NCBI RefSeq assembly: GCF_029968015.1
Contig: NZ_JASCIS010000010.1
Coordinates: 1-64,000, forward strand
Direction: 5' to 3'
Length of the DNA stretch: 64,000 bases
Source of the DNA: Streptomyces luteolus
GTDB taxonomy: Bacteria > Actinomycetota > Actinomycetes > Streptomycetales > Streptomycetaceae
The notes beneath the pieces were generated by a model. It had not been told where the DNA came from. It did not search any database and saw only the letters and a program-made list of their open reading frames with translations. The position numbers were made by a program, and so were the translations under genes. Every line of letters starts with the position of its first letter. The stretch's first letter is position 1. This document shows, piece after piece, positions 11,801-19,950 of this stretch.

Positions 11801-12697
11801 GCGCGCGATCTCGACGTCCACGTCGAAGACCTTGTTGTACGAGTACGCGTGGCCGTCCGCCCGGTGCGTACCGGCGTAGCGCAGTGCCCGCTTGCCGGTG
11901 AACCCGGCACCGGGCTTCGCGGTTGGCGAGCCGCTCGGGCCGCGGTGGACCGCCGACCGCATGTCGTCCGGCGCGGGGTCGCCGGTACTGCCGTCGGAGA
12001 TCCGCAGGTCGGCGAGTTGAGTGGCGTCCTCCGCGCCGTTGTTGGCGGTGATCTCCAGGCGGTAGTGCGCGTACGCCGTGCCGCCCGCTATGTCGCCCGC
12101 TATGTCGTACGTCTTCGTCTCGAAGCGCTTGCCGAAGGTTTCCCCGGAGCGGGAGTCGAGGGTCTTCCACTCCTTGCCGTCCGCGGAGCCCTTCAGGACC
12201 CAGTCCTTGGGGTCGCGCTCGGCGTGGTCGTTGGCCGAAGTCAGGGCGTACTTGCGGACCTTGACGGCCTCCGCCAGGTCGTACTCCACCCAGCCCTTCG
12301 CGGCGAACGCCAGCCACTTGGTGCTCGCCTCGCCGTCGATGAGGTTCTCCTTCACCTCCCCCGAGCCGGCGTTCTCGTCGCTGGCGCGCACCTCGCTCAC
12401 CCGGTCGGTGACATCGCCCGGAAACCCGCCGCTGAACGCGCCGTCCACCCCGGCGGCCTTCTTCTTGCCGTCCGGGGTGGTCTCGACGGTGTCCGTCCAG
12501 TCGGGGCGTGGCTGCCCCTCTTCGAAGGACGAGCTGAACTCCCGCTGTTCGCCGCCGGGTCGGGGCGCTCCGGTCGCGGTGCCCTGGACGGCGGTGACGA
12601 GGAGGAGGGCGGCGACGGGAACGGTGGCGAGGGGTCTGTGCCACGGACTTCTGCCGCGCGCTCTCCGGCGCGACAGCAGGGGTTGGGGACTCTGCAT
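8810..12697 (-). CDS. Secreted GH92 alpha-mannosidase with two discoidin-like domains
   Basis: 1295 residues from ATG at 12697 with GGAGG upstream. A signal peptide (RRRARGR...VPVAALLLVTAVQGTATGA) directs export. An F5/8-type-C (discoidin, carbohydrate-binding) domain covers about residues 60-200, then a linker/beta domain, then the GH92 N-terminal beta-sandwich and alpha/alpha barrel (about 400-1110). The family signature GYHGDEDNGEQSAWYLFSALGFYP with IGSPLF is clear. A second discoidin-like domain ends the protein. GH92 enzymes are calcium-dependent exo-mannosidases that act on N-glycans and yeast or fungal mannans. A LacI-type palindrome lies 44 bp before the start. It may feed sugars to the nearby GlcNAc importer. 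Confidence 0.93.
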   Translation of the reverse strand: MQSPQPLLSRRRARGRSPWHRPLATVPVAALLLVTAVQGTATGAPRPGGEQREFSSSFEEGQPRPDWTDTVETTPDGKKKAAGVDGAFSGGFPGDVTDRVSEVRASDENAGSGEVKENLIDGEASTKWLAFAAKGWVEYDLAEAVKVRKYALTSANDHAERDPKDWVLKGSADGKEWKTLDSRSGETFGKRFETKTYDIAGDIAGGTAYAHYRLEITANNGAEDATQLADLRISDGSTGDPAPDDMRSAVHRGPSGSPTAKPGAGFTGKRALRYAGTHRADGHAYSYNKVFDVDVEIARDTELSYRVFPAMPEPAPDLSYAATHVSVDLAFTDGTYLSDLKATDKHGGSLTPQGQAAAKRLYVNQWNHVAAELGRVAAGKTVDRILVAYDSPKGPSKFQGWVDDVNLKRVPPAKPKAHPSDYASTIRGTNSSGGFSRGNTIPATAVPHGFNFWTPVTNAGSLSWLYDYARGNNEDNLPTLQAFSASHEPSPWMGERQTFQVLPSAAGGTPGLDRKKRALAFRHENETARPHYYGVEFENGIEAEMTPTDHAAMMRFTYPGDDTSVLFDNVSDKAGLSLDKEKGVVTGYSDVKSGLSTGATRLFVYGTFDKPVKSGDASGVKGHLRFDAGKDRTVTLRLATSLISVDQAKANLDEEIPAGTSFERVKSKARAQWDALLGKVKVEGATEDQLTTLYSGLYRLYLYPNSGHEKVVQKDGSTKTQYASPFSKQTGPDTPTHTGAKIVDGEVYVNNGFWDTYRTTWPAYSFLTPKKAGELVDGFVQQYKDGGWISRWSSPGYADLMTGTSSDVAFADAYVKGVDFDEKSAYDAALKNATVVPPSSGVGRKGMETSPFLGYASTETHEGLSWSLEGYLNDYGIAKMGRALYEKTGEKRYKEESEYFFNRARNYVELFDAKAGAEQGSSGFFQGRDLKGDWRVESSEYDPRVWGYDYTETNGWGYAFTAPQDSRGLANLYGGRSGLGKKLDTYFATPETASPEFTGSYGGVIHEMTEARDVRMGMYGHSNQVAHHATYMYNAASQPWKTQEKVREVLSRLYTGSEIGQGYHGDEDNGEQSAWYLFSALGFYPLVMGSGEYAIGSPLFTKATVRLDGGKKLVVKAPKNSAENIYVQGLKVNGKRWTSTALPHEEIARGGTLEFDMGPEPSKWGTGKDAAPVSLTKDDKVPSPRKDATKSEGPLFDNSSKTDAQVASVNLPLSGETRAVQYTLTSADRANAPDGWVLEGSADGDQWKVLDRRDEQSFRWDHQTRVFSVSDPGTYRHYRLVPKGAATLAEVELIS

Positions 12698-12740
12698 GCG
12701 GGGGCCTCCAGGCATGGCATGGCTCGGCGTCGGGCGGACG

Positions 12741-12752
12741 GACAACGTTGTC
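12741..12752. promoter_or_regulatory. LacI-family-like operator upstream of the GH92 gene
   Basis: gacaacgttgtc is a perfect 12-bp palindrome with a central CG, the typical form of LacI/GalR-family operators in sugar-utilisation genes. It is 44 bp upstream of the mannosidase start, in the promoter zone. The regulator is not in this window. Confidence 0.5.
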
Positions 12753-13063
12753 AGGTCGCTGCGCAGGGTCCAGTAGGGCGTCAAGTGAGCTGTGGTGTCA
12801 AGGGTGTTGAAAGGGGATCAGGGCCGCCGGCCGAGGCGCTACGAGGTTGCGAAATCCGGTGGAGCGACGGCGCGGTGCGCGGCTACCGTGTTCCGTCCCC
12901 GTCCCCGTCCCCGTCCCCGTCGTCTCGCGAAGGACCGGCCGTTGTACACCCTGTGAGATCTCCCGAGCGCTGAACTGTCGCGCGTCGCTGTGCAGCTCTG
13001 CTGCGCCTGTGCGCCGCGCTCCTTCTTGCTGCGGATTTTCCTCACTGAAACCGGTGTACTTCT
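12753..13063. other. Gene-free stretch between GH92 and DUF1062
   Basis: No convincing gene on either strand; the long minus-strand frame here is not protein-like. A hexamer run (gtcccc)x4 sits at 12895-12918, a simple-sequence repeat prone to slippage. The promoters of both divergent genes must lie in or next to this stretch. Confidence 0.55.
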
Positions 13064-13612
13064 GTGCTCACCAGCTGGGTGGTCATGCCCACCTGCCTGC
13101 CTCTCGTCCGCCGCCGTTGCCACGTGTGCGCGTCCGACCGCTTCCGGCCGCACGGCAGGTTCCGTGTCAACGCCCACCACAAACGCATCGACGTCTGGCT
13201 CCTCGCGCTCTGCACGACGTGCGGGGCGACGGCCGATCTCACGGTTCTGGAGCGGACCCAGGTGCGTTCCGTACGATCCGAACTCCTCGACCGGCTGCAC
13301 GCCAACGACCCGGCCCTGGCCGCCGAACTGCTCCAGGACCCGGCCGTACTGCGCCGCAACCGCATCGGCCTGGACTGGGCGGGCGCGTGGCGCCTTGACA
13401 CCGGGGGACCGGTTCACCTGGACCGGGAGGCCCTGGACGTCTCGGTCCGCTTCGCGGCACGGATACCCGTCCGGCCCGTACGCCTGATCGCCGAAGGCTG
13501 CGGCCTGCCGCGGGCCGAGGTGGAGAGGCTGGTCTCGGAGGGACGAGTGGTCGCGGCCGTACGCCTGACCGGCAAGCTCTCCGGCGACTTCACGTTCACG
13601 CTGAAGCGCTGA
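13064..13612 (+). CDS. DUF1062 family protein
   Basis: 182 residues from a GTG (VLTSWVVMPTCLPLVRRRCHVC). Family members start the same way, which favours this GTG over the later ATG. Two CxxC pairs (CHVC near residue 20 and CTTC about 30 residues later) suggest a zinc ribbon at the N-terminus. The rest is a mixed helix/strand region with a DLTVLERTQVRSV core. The function of DUF1062 is not known. It stands alone between the GH92 promoter region and the ngc operon leader. Confidence 0.85.
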   Translation: MLTSWVVMPTCLPLVRRRCHVCASDRFRPHGRFRVNAHHKRIDVWLLALCTTCGATADLTVLERTQVRSVRSELLDRLHANDPALAAELLQDPAVLRRNRIGLDWAGAWRLDTGGPVHLDREALDVSVRFAARIPVRPVRLIAEGCGLPRAEVERLVSEGRVVAAVRLTGKLSGDFTFTLKR

Positions 13613-14157
13613 GGAGCCCCTCCGGGGGTTGGGGGGCGGGGTGTCCGACGGGCCCCCGGCGCCCTGGGTGGTACAGGTGGCGCATTTCCGACGTGTGGGG
13701 ACCATCAGGGGTGTGGGGTGATGGCTGAGCCAGTCGGAAAACGGCCAAGTCGGGGTCCGGCGTGCGGTGTCGGGGAAGCGACCGCCCCGAGGTCGTGTGC
13801 GTGCGCGAAAGTCCAGGTGATCACGTACGAAAGTCCACTGGCCGGAGGCCGTGCCCTGAGGGAGGCTGCGACAGGGCGTCCGTGAGGTCTCAACTCGGGA
13901 AAGACTGCCGACCAAAGCTGTATTCGATCTTGCTCACCCGAAGGAGAGTGGACTATACCTGTCGGCGTCCGCGCAGCCGTTTCACGGCAGCGGGCACGGG
14001 GGCGGGGGCAAGGCGGGGGAGCCGGGGAAAAGGTTCCACCGCCCATCGGTTTCAGCCGTTCCCGACAAGAGATCGCACGACCCCAGCTTCACCACACCGC
14101 GGTGCCGGGGAGGGTCCGGTTCACCGCCTGAGTCCTGGAGAAGGCGAGGACTTGAGC
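13613..14157. other. Long leader/promoter region of the ngc operon
   Basis: 545 bases without a convincing gene. It holds two direct copies of cgaaagtcca (13806-13815 and 13828-13837), 22 bp apart and so on the same face of the helix. It also holds a DasR-like site at 13947-13962. The ngcE ribosome binding site (GGAGAAGGCGAGGA) is at its end. Confidence 0.6.
13947..13962. promoter_or_regulatory. DasR-responsive element (dre)-like site
   Basis: agtggactatacctgt matches 13 of 16 positions of the dre consensus A(G/C)TGGTCTAGACCA(G/C)T. DasR is the GntR-family master regulator of GlcNAc and chitin use in streptomycetes. The site is about 195 bp before ngcE, which imports GlcNAc and chitobiose. 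Confidence 0.55.
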
Positions 14158-15606
14158 ATGGGATCCACTTCAGCACGCAACGGCCACGACGGTGTCGGAC
14201 GCCGTGATCTGATCAAGCGCTCGGCCGCGCTCGGCCTGATTTCCGTGCCGGCGATGAGCTTCCTTTCGGCCTGTGCGAGCGGGGACGGGGGTGGCGGGGC
14301 CGTCGAGAAGGGCACGAAGAGCAAGAAGAACCCGCTGGGCGTCAACGAGTCGGCGCAGATGGAGTTCGTGCTCTTCGACGGCGGCTTCGGCACCCAGTAC
14401 GCCGAGGACGCCACCAAGACGTACGAGAAGAACTTCCCCAAGGCGAGCGTCAAGTTCTCCTCCACGCAGAAGATCCAGTCGGTGCTCCAGCCCCGCTTCA
14501 ACAGCGGCAACCCGCCGGACCTCATCGACAACTCCGGTGCCGAGCAGATGGACATGGGCGTCCTCGTCGGCAAGAAGCAGCTCACCGACCTCACCCCGCT
14601 GCTCGACGCCCCCTCCGTGGACGACCCGGACAAGAAGGTCCGCGACACCCTGCGCCCCGGCATCGTCGAGATGGGCCAGTTCGACGGCGACCCGGTGTGG
14701 ATCATGTACTACGCGTACACCGTGTACGGCGTCTGGTACTCGCAGACCGCCCTGGAGAAGCTCGACGCGGAGTACCCGGAGACCTGGGACGACATGCTCG
14801 CGGTCTGCGCCAAGGCCAAGAAGCAGGGCATCGCGGGCTGGACGTACCCGGGCAAGTACCCGTACTACATGCCCTTCTCGATGTACCCGATGATGGCCAA
14901 GATCGGTGGCCGGGAAGTCCTCGACGCCATCGACAACCTGGAGCCCAACGCCTGGAAGCACCCGGCGGTCAAGGCGGTCTTCGAGGCGTACTACGAGCTC
15001 TTCAAGAAGGGCTACATCCTCAAGGGCACCACGGGCATGACCCACATCCAGTCGCAGACCGCGTGGAACGAGGGCGACGCGCTGTTCATCCCGAACGGCT
15101 CCTGGGTGGAGAACGAGTCCGCCAGCACCACGCCCAAGGACTTCCGGATGTCCGTGGGCGCCCCGCAGGGCATGGACAGCTCCGACAAGATGCCCTTCGG
15201 CACCATCTGGGCCTCGGGCTCCGAGCCCTTCATCGTCCCGGCCAAGGCCAAGAACCCGGCCGGCGGCATGGAGCAGCTCCGCCTGATGCTCAGCGAGGAC
15301 GCCTCCCGCAACACCACCAAGCTGGTGAAGTCGCTCACGGCCTTCGACGGCGGCACCGACGGCGTCGAGCTGACCTCCGGCCTCAAGGGCTGCGAGGCGG
15401 CCCTGAAGCTGGCCGGCGAGAACGTCGTCAACCCGCGCATGCAGGACTGGTACGTGAAGCTCCAGAAGGAGCAGATCGGCGTCGCCGGTCTCGGCGAGCT
15501 GATGGCGGGACGCCTCACCCCGGCCGAGGCCATCAAGAAGATCCAGGGCTTCGCCGACAAGACGGCCAAGGACTCCTCGATCAAGCACTACAAGCACAAG
15601 AAGTGA
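14158..15606 (+). CDS. ngcE: NgcE, GlcNAc/chitobiose-binding lipoprotein of an ABC importer
   Basis: 482 residues from ATG at 14158 (GGAGAAGGCGAGGA upstream); longer in-frame starts run into non-coding sequence. The N-terminus has a twin-arginine-like GRRDLIKRSAALG and a lipobox ending at C39 (FLSAC), so it is an exported lipoprotein. The rest is a cluster-B family-1 solute-binding fold (MEFVLFDGGFGTQYAE..., DLIDNSGAEQMDMG, IWASGSEPFIVPAKAK). Sequence and order match NgcE of the Streptomyces NgcEFG system, which takes up GlcNAc and chitobiose. No ATPase gene follows; such systems use the shared MsiK ATPase encoded elsewhere. It heads an operon with ngcF and ngcG. Confidence 0.93.
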   Translation: MGSTSARNGHDGVGRRDLIKRSAALGLISVPAMSFLSACASGDGGGGAVEKGTKSKKNPLGVNESAQMEFVLFDGGFGTQYAEDATKTYEKNFPKASVKFSSTQKIQSVLQPRFNSGNPPDLIDNSGAEQMDMGVLVGKKQLTDLTPLLDAPSVDDPDKKVRDTLRPGIVEMGQFDGDPVWIMYYAYTVYGVWYSQTALEKLDAEYPETWDDMLAVCAKAKKQGIAGWTYPGKYPYYMPFSMYPMMAKIGGREVLDAIDNLEPNAWKHPAVKAVFEAYYELFKKGYILKGTTGMTHIQSQTAWNEGDALFIPNGSWVENESASTTPKDFRMSVGAPQGMDSSDKMPFGTIWASGSEPFIVPAKAKNPAGGMEQLRLMLSEDASRNTTKLVKSLTAFDGGTDGVELTSGLKGCEAALKLAGENVVNPRMQDWYVKLQKEQIGVAGLGELMAGRLTPAEAIKKIQGFADKTAKDSSIKHYKHKK

Positions 15607-15655
15607 CCGTGCGTCACCAGCGGCGGCACCCGCAGGAAGATCGAGGTCGGTGATC

Positions 15656-16579
15656 ATGCAACACGGCAAGTACCGGTTCATCGTGGGGTTCCTCGCGGCA
15701 CCCCTCGCGTTGTACGCGGTCTTCGTCATCTGGCCGTTCATCCAGGCGATCTACTACTCGTTCACGGACTGGACGGGGCTGAGCCCGGACTTCAAGATGG
15801 TCGGCTTCGCCAACTACCAGCGCATGTTCGAGGACGAGATCTTCTGGAAGTCACTGCAGCACAGTGTGCTGTTCGTGGTGCTGCTGCCGCTGGTGACGCT
15901 CTCCCTGGCGCTGTTCTTCGCCTTCATGATCAATGTCGGCGGCCGGGCCCGAAAGAGCGCCGCCGTCACGGGAGTTCGCGGCTCCGGCTTCTACAAGATC
16001 GCGTACTTCTTCCCCCAGGTCCTCTCCATCTCGATCGTCGCGCTGCTCTTCCAGTTCGCGTACAACCCACGGAACGGCGCCATCAACTCGGCGCTCGCCG
16101 CCATCGGTCTGGACGGCTTCCAGCCGTCCTGGCTCGGCGACCCGGACTACGCGCTGTGGGCCATCATGGCGGTCCTGGTGTGGAGCACCGTCGGCTTCTT
16201 CGTGGTGCTCTTCAGCGCCGGAATGGCCTCCATCCCCAGGGACTTCTACGAGGCGGCGCTGCTCGACGGGGCCAACCGGTTCACGACGTTCTTCCGCATC
16301 ACCCTGCCGCTGCTCTGGGACACCGTGCAGTCCGGCTGGATCTACATGGGAATCCTCGCTCTGGGCGCCGAGGCCTTCGCCGTCGTCCACATCATGAGTG
16401 TGGGCCCCGGCGGCCCGGACTACTCGACGTCGATCCTGCCGCTGTACATCTACCAATCGGCGTTCCGTGACGCCAACGCGGCCTACGCAACCACGATCGG
16501 TGTCGCCCTGCTCGTCGTCACGCTCTGCTTCGCGGCCGTCGTGATGCGACTCGGCCGGCGCGAGCGGCTGGAGTACTGA
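15656..16579 (+). CDS. ngcF: NgcF, sugar ABC permease
   Basis: 307 residues from ATG at 15656. A GTG six bases earlier is too close to the GAGG box. Six membrane segments are visible, starting with FIVGFLAAPLALYAVFVIWPF. The cytosolic EAA loop that docks the ATPase reads EAALLDGANRFTTFFRITLPLL. It forms the heterodimeric channel with NgcG and starts 49 bases after ngcE. The stop overlaps the ngcG start by one base (TGATG), indicating coupled translation and equal amounts of both subunits. Confidence 0.93.
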   Translation: MQHGKYRFIVGFLAAPLALYAVFVIWPFIQAIYYSFTDWTGLSPDFKMVGFANYQRMFEDEIFWKSLQHSVLFVVLLPLVTLSLALFFAFMINVGGRARKSAAVTGVRGSGFYKIAYFFPQVLSISIVALLFQFAYNPRNGAINSALAAIGLDGFQPSWLGDPDYALWAIMAVLVWSTVGFFVVLFSAGMASIPRDFYEAALLDGANRFTTFFRITLPLLWDTVQSGWIYMGILALGAEAFAVVHIMSVGPGGPDYSTSILPLYIYQSAFRDANAAYATTIGVALLVVTLCFAAVVMRLGRRERLEY

Positions 16580-17499
16580 TGAAGACGACCGACACACCTC
16601 CCGCCGAAGTCACCGGGAACCGCCCGCCCGCCGTGACCAAGACGAACGGCGCGCCGCCCGCGAAGCAGAAGCGCGAAGGCTCCGTCCTCAACGTCTTCTC
16701 CCACGGCATGCTCGTCCTCTGGGCGTTCATGGTGGTCATGCCGCTGCTGTGGGCGGTGATGACGTCCTTCAAGACCGACGCGGACATCTTCGGCTCGCCC
16801 TGGAAGCTGCCGGACTCGCTGCACTTCGAGAACTGGTCGCGCGCGTGGAGCGACGCGCACATGAGCGAGTACTTCCTCAACACCGTCGTGGTGGTGGGCT
16901 TTTCGCTCGTGGGCACGCTCATCCTCGGCTCGATGGCGGCGTACGTCCTGGCCCGCTTCACGTTCCCCGGGAATCGCTTCCTCTACTTCCTGTTCATCGG
17001 GGGGATGAGCTTCCCGATCATGCTGGCGCTCGTGCCGCTGTTCTTCGTGATGCAGAACATGAGCCTGCTCAACACGATCCCCGGGCTCGTCCTCGTCTAC
17101 ATCGCCTACTCGCTGCCGTTCACCGTCTTCTTCCTCACGGCGTTCTTCCGTACGCTGCCGACCTCGGTGGCGGAGGCGGCGTTCGTCGACGGTGCCTCGC
17201 ACACCCGGACGTTCTTCCAGATCATGCTGCCGATGGCGAAGCCGGGCCTGATCAGCGTGGGCATCTTCAACTTCCTCGGGCAGTGGAACCAGTACATGCT
17301 GCCCACGGTCCTCAACACGGATCCGGACCGCCGCGTCCTGGCCCAGGGCCTGGTCGAACTCGCCGTCAACCAGGGCTACAAGGGCGACTGGTCCGGCCTG
17401 TTCGCGGGCCTGGTCATGGCGATGCTGCCGGTGCTCGCCGCGTACATCATCTTCCAGCGGCAGGTGGTGGCGGGGCTCACCGCGGGTGCGCTGAAGTAG
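16579..17499 (+). CDS. ngcG: NgcG, sugar ABC permease
   Basis: 306 residues. A disordered proline-rich N-terminus of about 35 residues precedes six membrane segments. The EAA loop is EAAFVDGASHTRTFFQIMLPMAKPG, and LGQWNQYMLPT near the end is typical of the MalG-type partner. It pairs with NgcF. The gene ends only 10 bases from the stop of the convergent MFS exporter, leaving no room for a separate terminator. Confidence 0.93.
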   Translation: MKTTDTPPAEVTGNRPPAVTKTNGAPPAKQKREGSVLNVFSHGMLVLWAFMVVMPLLWAVMTSFKTDADIFGSPWKLPDSLHFENWSRAWSDAHMSEYFLNTVVVVGFSLVGTLILGSMAAYVLARFTFPGNRFLYFLFIGGMSFPIMLALVPLFFVMQNMSLLNTIPGLVLVYIAYSLPFTVFFLTAFFRTLPTSVAEAAFVDGASHTRTFFQIMLPMAKPGLISVGIFNFLGQWNQYMLPTVLNTDPDRRVLAQGLVELAVNQGYKGDWSGLFAGLVMAMLPVLAAYIIFQRQVVAGLTAGALK

Positions 17500-17509
17500 T
17501 GCGGCGGCG

Positions 17510-18991
17510 CTAGGTGGACCTGGGGAGGCTCCGTACCGCGAACAAGCCAAGGGCGGCGTGCAGTCCGCTCGCGACCACCGCCACCACATGCAGCCCCGTG
17601 ACGAACGCGGACCTGGCGTCGGACGCCAACGCCCCGCTCGCGCCAGCGAGTTGCAGTGTCTCGCCCAGCGTGCCCGCGAGCCCCGGCCCGTCGAGTCGGA
17701 AGATCAGGGCGGCGAGGGAGCCGAGGAGGGCGATGCCGAGGGCGTTGCCGAGCTCGTTGCTGGTCTCGGCGATCGCCGCGGCCGACCCGGCGCGCTCGGG
17801 CGGCACCGCTGCGACGGCGGTGTCGGCGACCACGCTGAACGAGATGCCGTACCCCACCCCGGTGACGACCGTGGCCGCCACGTACCAGCCGACCCCGCCC
17901 GAAGCCCCGGTCGCGAGCAGCAGAAGCAGGCCCCCGGCGATCGTGAAGTGCACGGTGACGAGCGCGGCGCGGACGCCTGTACGGGCGACCACGGCCGGCG
18001 TCACGACGCAGGTGACCGTGAGCACCGCCGCTCCCGGCAGCGCGGTCAGCGCGGCGTCCAGGACCGAGAGGCCGAGGACGGACTGCAGGTAGACGCCGCC
18101 GAGGTACGCGACCGCCGACCACGCCGCCAGCGGAAGCAGCCCGGTCACGGCGGCGATCGTGAACACCCGGTCGCGGAACAGCCGGAAGTCGATCAGGGGG
18201 TGGGCCAGGGAGAATTGGCGCCGTACGAACCAGACCAGCGCGCCCACGCCGACCGCACCGAGCGTGAGCGGTCCGACGGCGAGCCCTTCGGCGGCCGTGT
18301 GCTTGACGGCGTACACGGAGAACAGCAGACCGGCGGCGGAGAGCAGCACGCTCAGGACGTCGACGCGGTCGGTGCGCCCGCTCGGCACCTCGCGCAGCAG
18401 CAGCGGCGCGAGCAGCAGGAACAGTAGGACCACGGGCAGGTTGACCAGGAAGACCGAGCCCCACCAGAAGCCGCTGAGCAACTGCCCGCCGACCACCGGG
18501 CCGATCGCGAAGCCCGCCGCGAACGTCGCCGCGAAGATGCCGATCGCACGCGAGCGCTGCCGCGCATCGGGGAACAGCCCGCTGAGCACGGCGAGCGCCG
18601 ACGGCAGCAGGGTGGCACCGGCGACGCCCATCAACGCCCGGAAGGCGATGAGGAGTTCGGGGCTCGGGGCGAAGGCCGCCCCCGCCGAGGCGAGCCCGAA
18701 CACCGCCGCGCCGCCCTTGAGCAGCCGCAGCCGGCCGTACCGGTCACCGATCGCACCGAACGCGACCAGCAGGGAGCCGACGGCGAAGCCGTACCCGTCC
18801 AGGATCCAGAGCGCCTGGCCGGCGCTCGGCGCGAGTGCGGCGGACACCGCCGGCATCGCCAGGAACAGCACCGAGCTGTCCATCGCGACGAGCAGCACAG
18901 GACCGAGCACGACGAGCAGCCCGAGCCAGGCGCGCAGGCCGGGGGAGGGGGTGGGTGAGGTGGTTACGGGAGCGGGGTGTGTTGCGTTCAT
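17510..18991 (-). CDS. MFS exporter, DHA2 (14-helix, EmrB/QacA-like) family
   Basis: 493 residues from ATG at 18989-18991; the upstream GTG adds 19 residues of no family character. Motif A appears as GDRYGRLRLLKGG after helix 2, and the helix-1 motif reads VAMDSSVLFLAMPAVS (motif D1-like). The antiporter motif C region GFAIGPVVGG is present. About 14 helices are visible. Proteins of this family expel drugs or antibiotics in exchange for protons. No regulator gene is adjacent and the gene stands alone, convergent with ngcG. Confidence 0.9.
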   Translation of the reverse strand: MNATHPAPVTTSPTPSPGLRAWLGLLVVLGPVLLVAMDSSVLFLAMPAVSAALAPSAGQALWILDGYGFAVGSLLVAFGAIGDRYGRLRLLKGGAAVFGLASAGAAFAPSPELLIAFRALMGVAGATLLPSALAVLSGLFPDARQRSRAIGIFAATFAAGFAIGPVVGGQLLSGFWWGSVFLVNLPVVLLFLLLAPLLLREVPSGRTDRVDVLSVLLSAAGLLFSVYAVKHTAAEGLAVGPLTLGAVGVGALVWFVRRQFSLAHPLIDFRLFRDRVFTIAAVTGLLPLAAWSAVAYLGGVYLQSVLGLSVLDAALTALPGAAVLTVTCVVTPAVVARTGVRAALVTVHFTIAGGLLLLLATGASGGVGWYVAATVVTGVGYGISFSVVADTAVAAVPPERAGSAAAIAETSNELGNALGIALLGSLAALIFRLDGPGLAGTLGETLQLAGASGALASDARSAFVTGLHVVAVVASGLHAALGLFAVRSLPRST

Positions 18992-19076
18992 GCCTCGCAC
19001 GATGCGGCCTCGGCACGTACGGCAGACATCCCCCTCTCGTGGGTACACCTCGTGGGTTCACCCTGCGGGGCGAGGG

Positions 19077-19370
19077 TCACCGCTGGAGGGCGGCCAGGCC
19101 CTTCTGCAGGTCCTCCGCGTTCATCACCGGGTGGAGGTCGATCTTCGCGTTGAGCTCGTTGAGCAGCGGCTCGGCGATGGACGGCATCTGCGAGCTGTCC
19201 TGCATGTCGAAGACGAAGGTGCAGCAGCGACAACCCTCTTCGGGGCCGAAGTAGGCCGCCTCGGGCTTGAGGGTCTCGGTCAGCTGCTGCATGAGCTTCG
19301 GGAGGGTGCCGTTCTTGAACGCCTCGTTGGACGTCTCGGTGTCCAGTCGTGCTTTGAGCATCATCCTCAT
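19077..19370 (-). CDS. Conserved small actinobacterial protein, unknown function
   Basis: 97 residues, ATG start with GAGGAG 9 bases upstream. The sequence (MRMMLKARLDTETSNEAFKN...GPEEGCRCCTFVFDMQDSS) has the look of a dimeric alpha/beta-barrel (ferredoxin-like) fold, and close relatives occur across Streptomyces. The adjacent cysteines CRCC at about residues 47-50 are notable. It lies 85 bases upstream of the MFS exporter start on the same strand, so the two might be cotranscribed. Confidence 0.75.
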   Translation of the reverse strand: MRMMLKARLDTETSNEAFKNGTLPKLMQQLTETLKPEAAYFGPEEGCRCCTFVFDMQDSSQMPSIAEPLLNELNAKIDLHPVMNAEDLQKGLAALQR

Positions 19371-19552
19371 GACGCACGCTCCTCATGTACGACGGACCGG
19401 GAGCGGCTCTGTCCGCGACCGCTGGAATCCGGTCACGTCCCTTCGAACTCTACGCGCGCGAGCACCTCCGGAACATGCCACGGGTTCATGCCACGACCAC
19501 GGATCCCCGCCGAGCCGGAGCCGGACGGCCCGCCCTACGGCACCCTGGGGGT

Positions 19553-19765
19553 ATGAGTGCGCCGATAGTCGTCCACCCGCCGCAGGGCAGCGGAGGCCGC
19601 CGCGTCACCGTGCACGGCGAGATCCTGGGCCTGGCCCGCAACGACCGCGACCTGATCGAGTTCCTCCGGCGCACCGGCCTGGAAGAACCCGACGGTCTCG
19701 TCCTGGGCGACTCCCCGCTGATCGAGTGGCGTGGCGGCCGGGCCCATGAGTACGACGCGGCGTGA
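19553..19765 (+). CDS. Conserved small Streptomyces protein, 70 aa
   Basis: MSAPIVVHPPQGSGG... starts at an ATG shortly after a GGGGGT stretch. It contains RRVTVHGEILGLARNDRDLIEFLRRTGL and ends in IEWRGGRAHEYDAA. Related proteins of about 70 residues occur in other streptomycetes; none has a known function. A longer frame upstream is not protein-like. Confidence 0.6.
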   Translation: MSAPIVVHPPQGSGGRRVTVHGEILGLARNDRDLIEFLRRTGLEEPDGLVLGDSPLIEWRGGRAHEYDAA

Positions 19766-19810
19766 CGGGCCCGCACGCCGAAGCCCGCGCCCCCTGTCCG
19801 CACGTGACTC

Positions 19811-19908
19811 CACCTGACTCCACCTGACCCTGCCTGCACCTGACCTTGACGGCACCTGACCTTGACGGCACCTGACCCTGACGGCACCTGACCCTGACTG
19901 CACCTGAC
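19811..19908 (+). repeat. Array of seven CACCTGAC motifs, mostly with 16-bp period
   Basis: CACCTGAC starts at 19811, 19821, 19837, 19853, 19869, 19885 and 19901. From 19837 on the period is exactly 16 bp, with units such as cacctgaccttgacgg. The array ends 42 bp before the XRE-family regulator start. It could be a multimeric operator or a minisatellite. Confidence 0.85.
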
Positions 19909-19950
19909 AGGGACACCCACGCCCCGCCCCGCCCGCCTACGCTCGACGCC

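Noticed and set aside
8522-12973. 1483-residue plus-strand frame opposite the mannosidase
   Set aside because: It has no recognisable domain, while the minus strand carries a full GH92 enzyme with a signal peptide.
12839-13915. 358-residue minus-strand frame over the DUF1062 gene
   Set aside because: Low-complexity translation; DUF1062 on the plus strand has family-like sequence and a zinc ribbon.
19811-19908. CRISPR array
   Set aside because: The units are contiguous 16-bp repeats with no spacers of separate sequence and no cas genes nearby.
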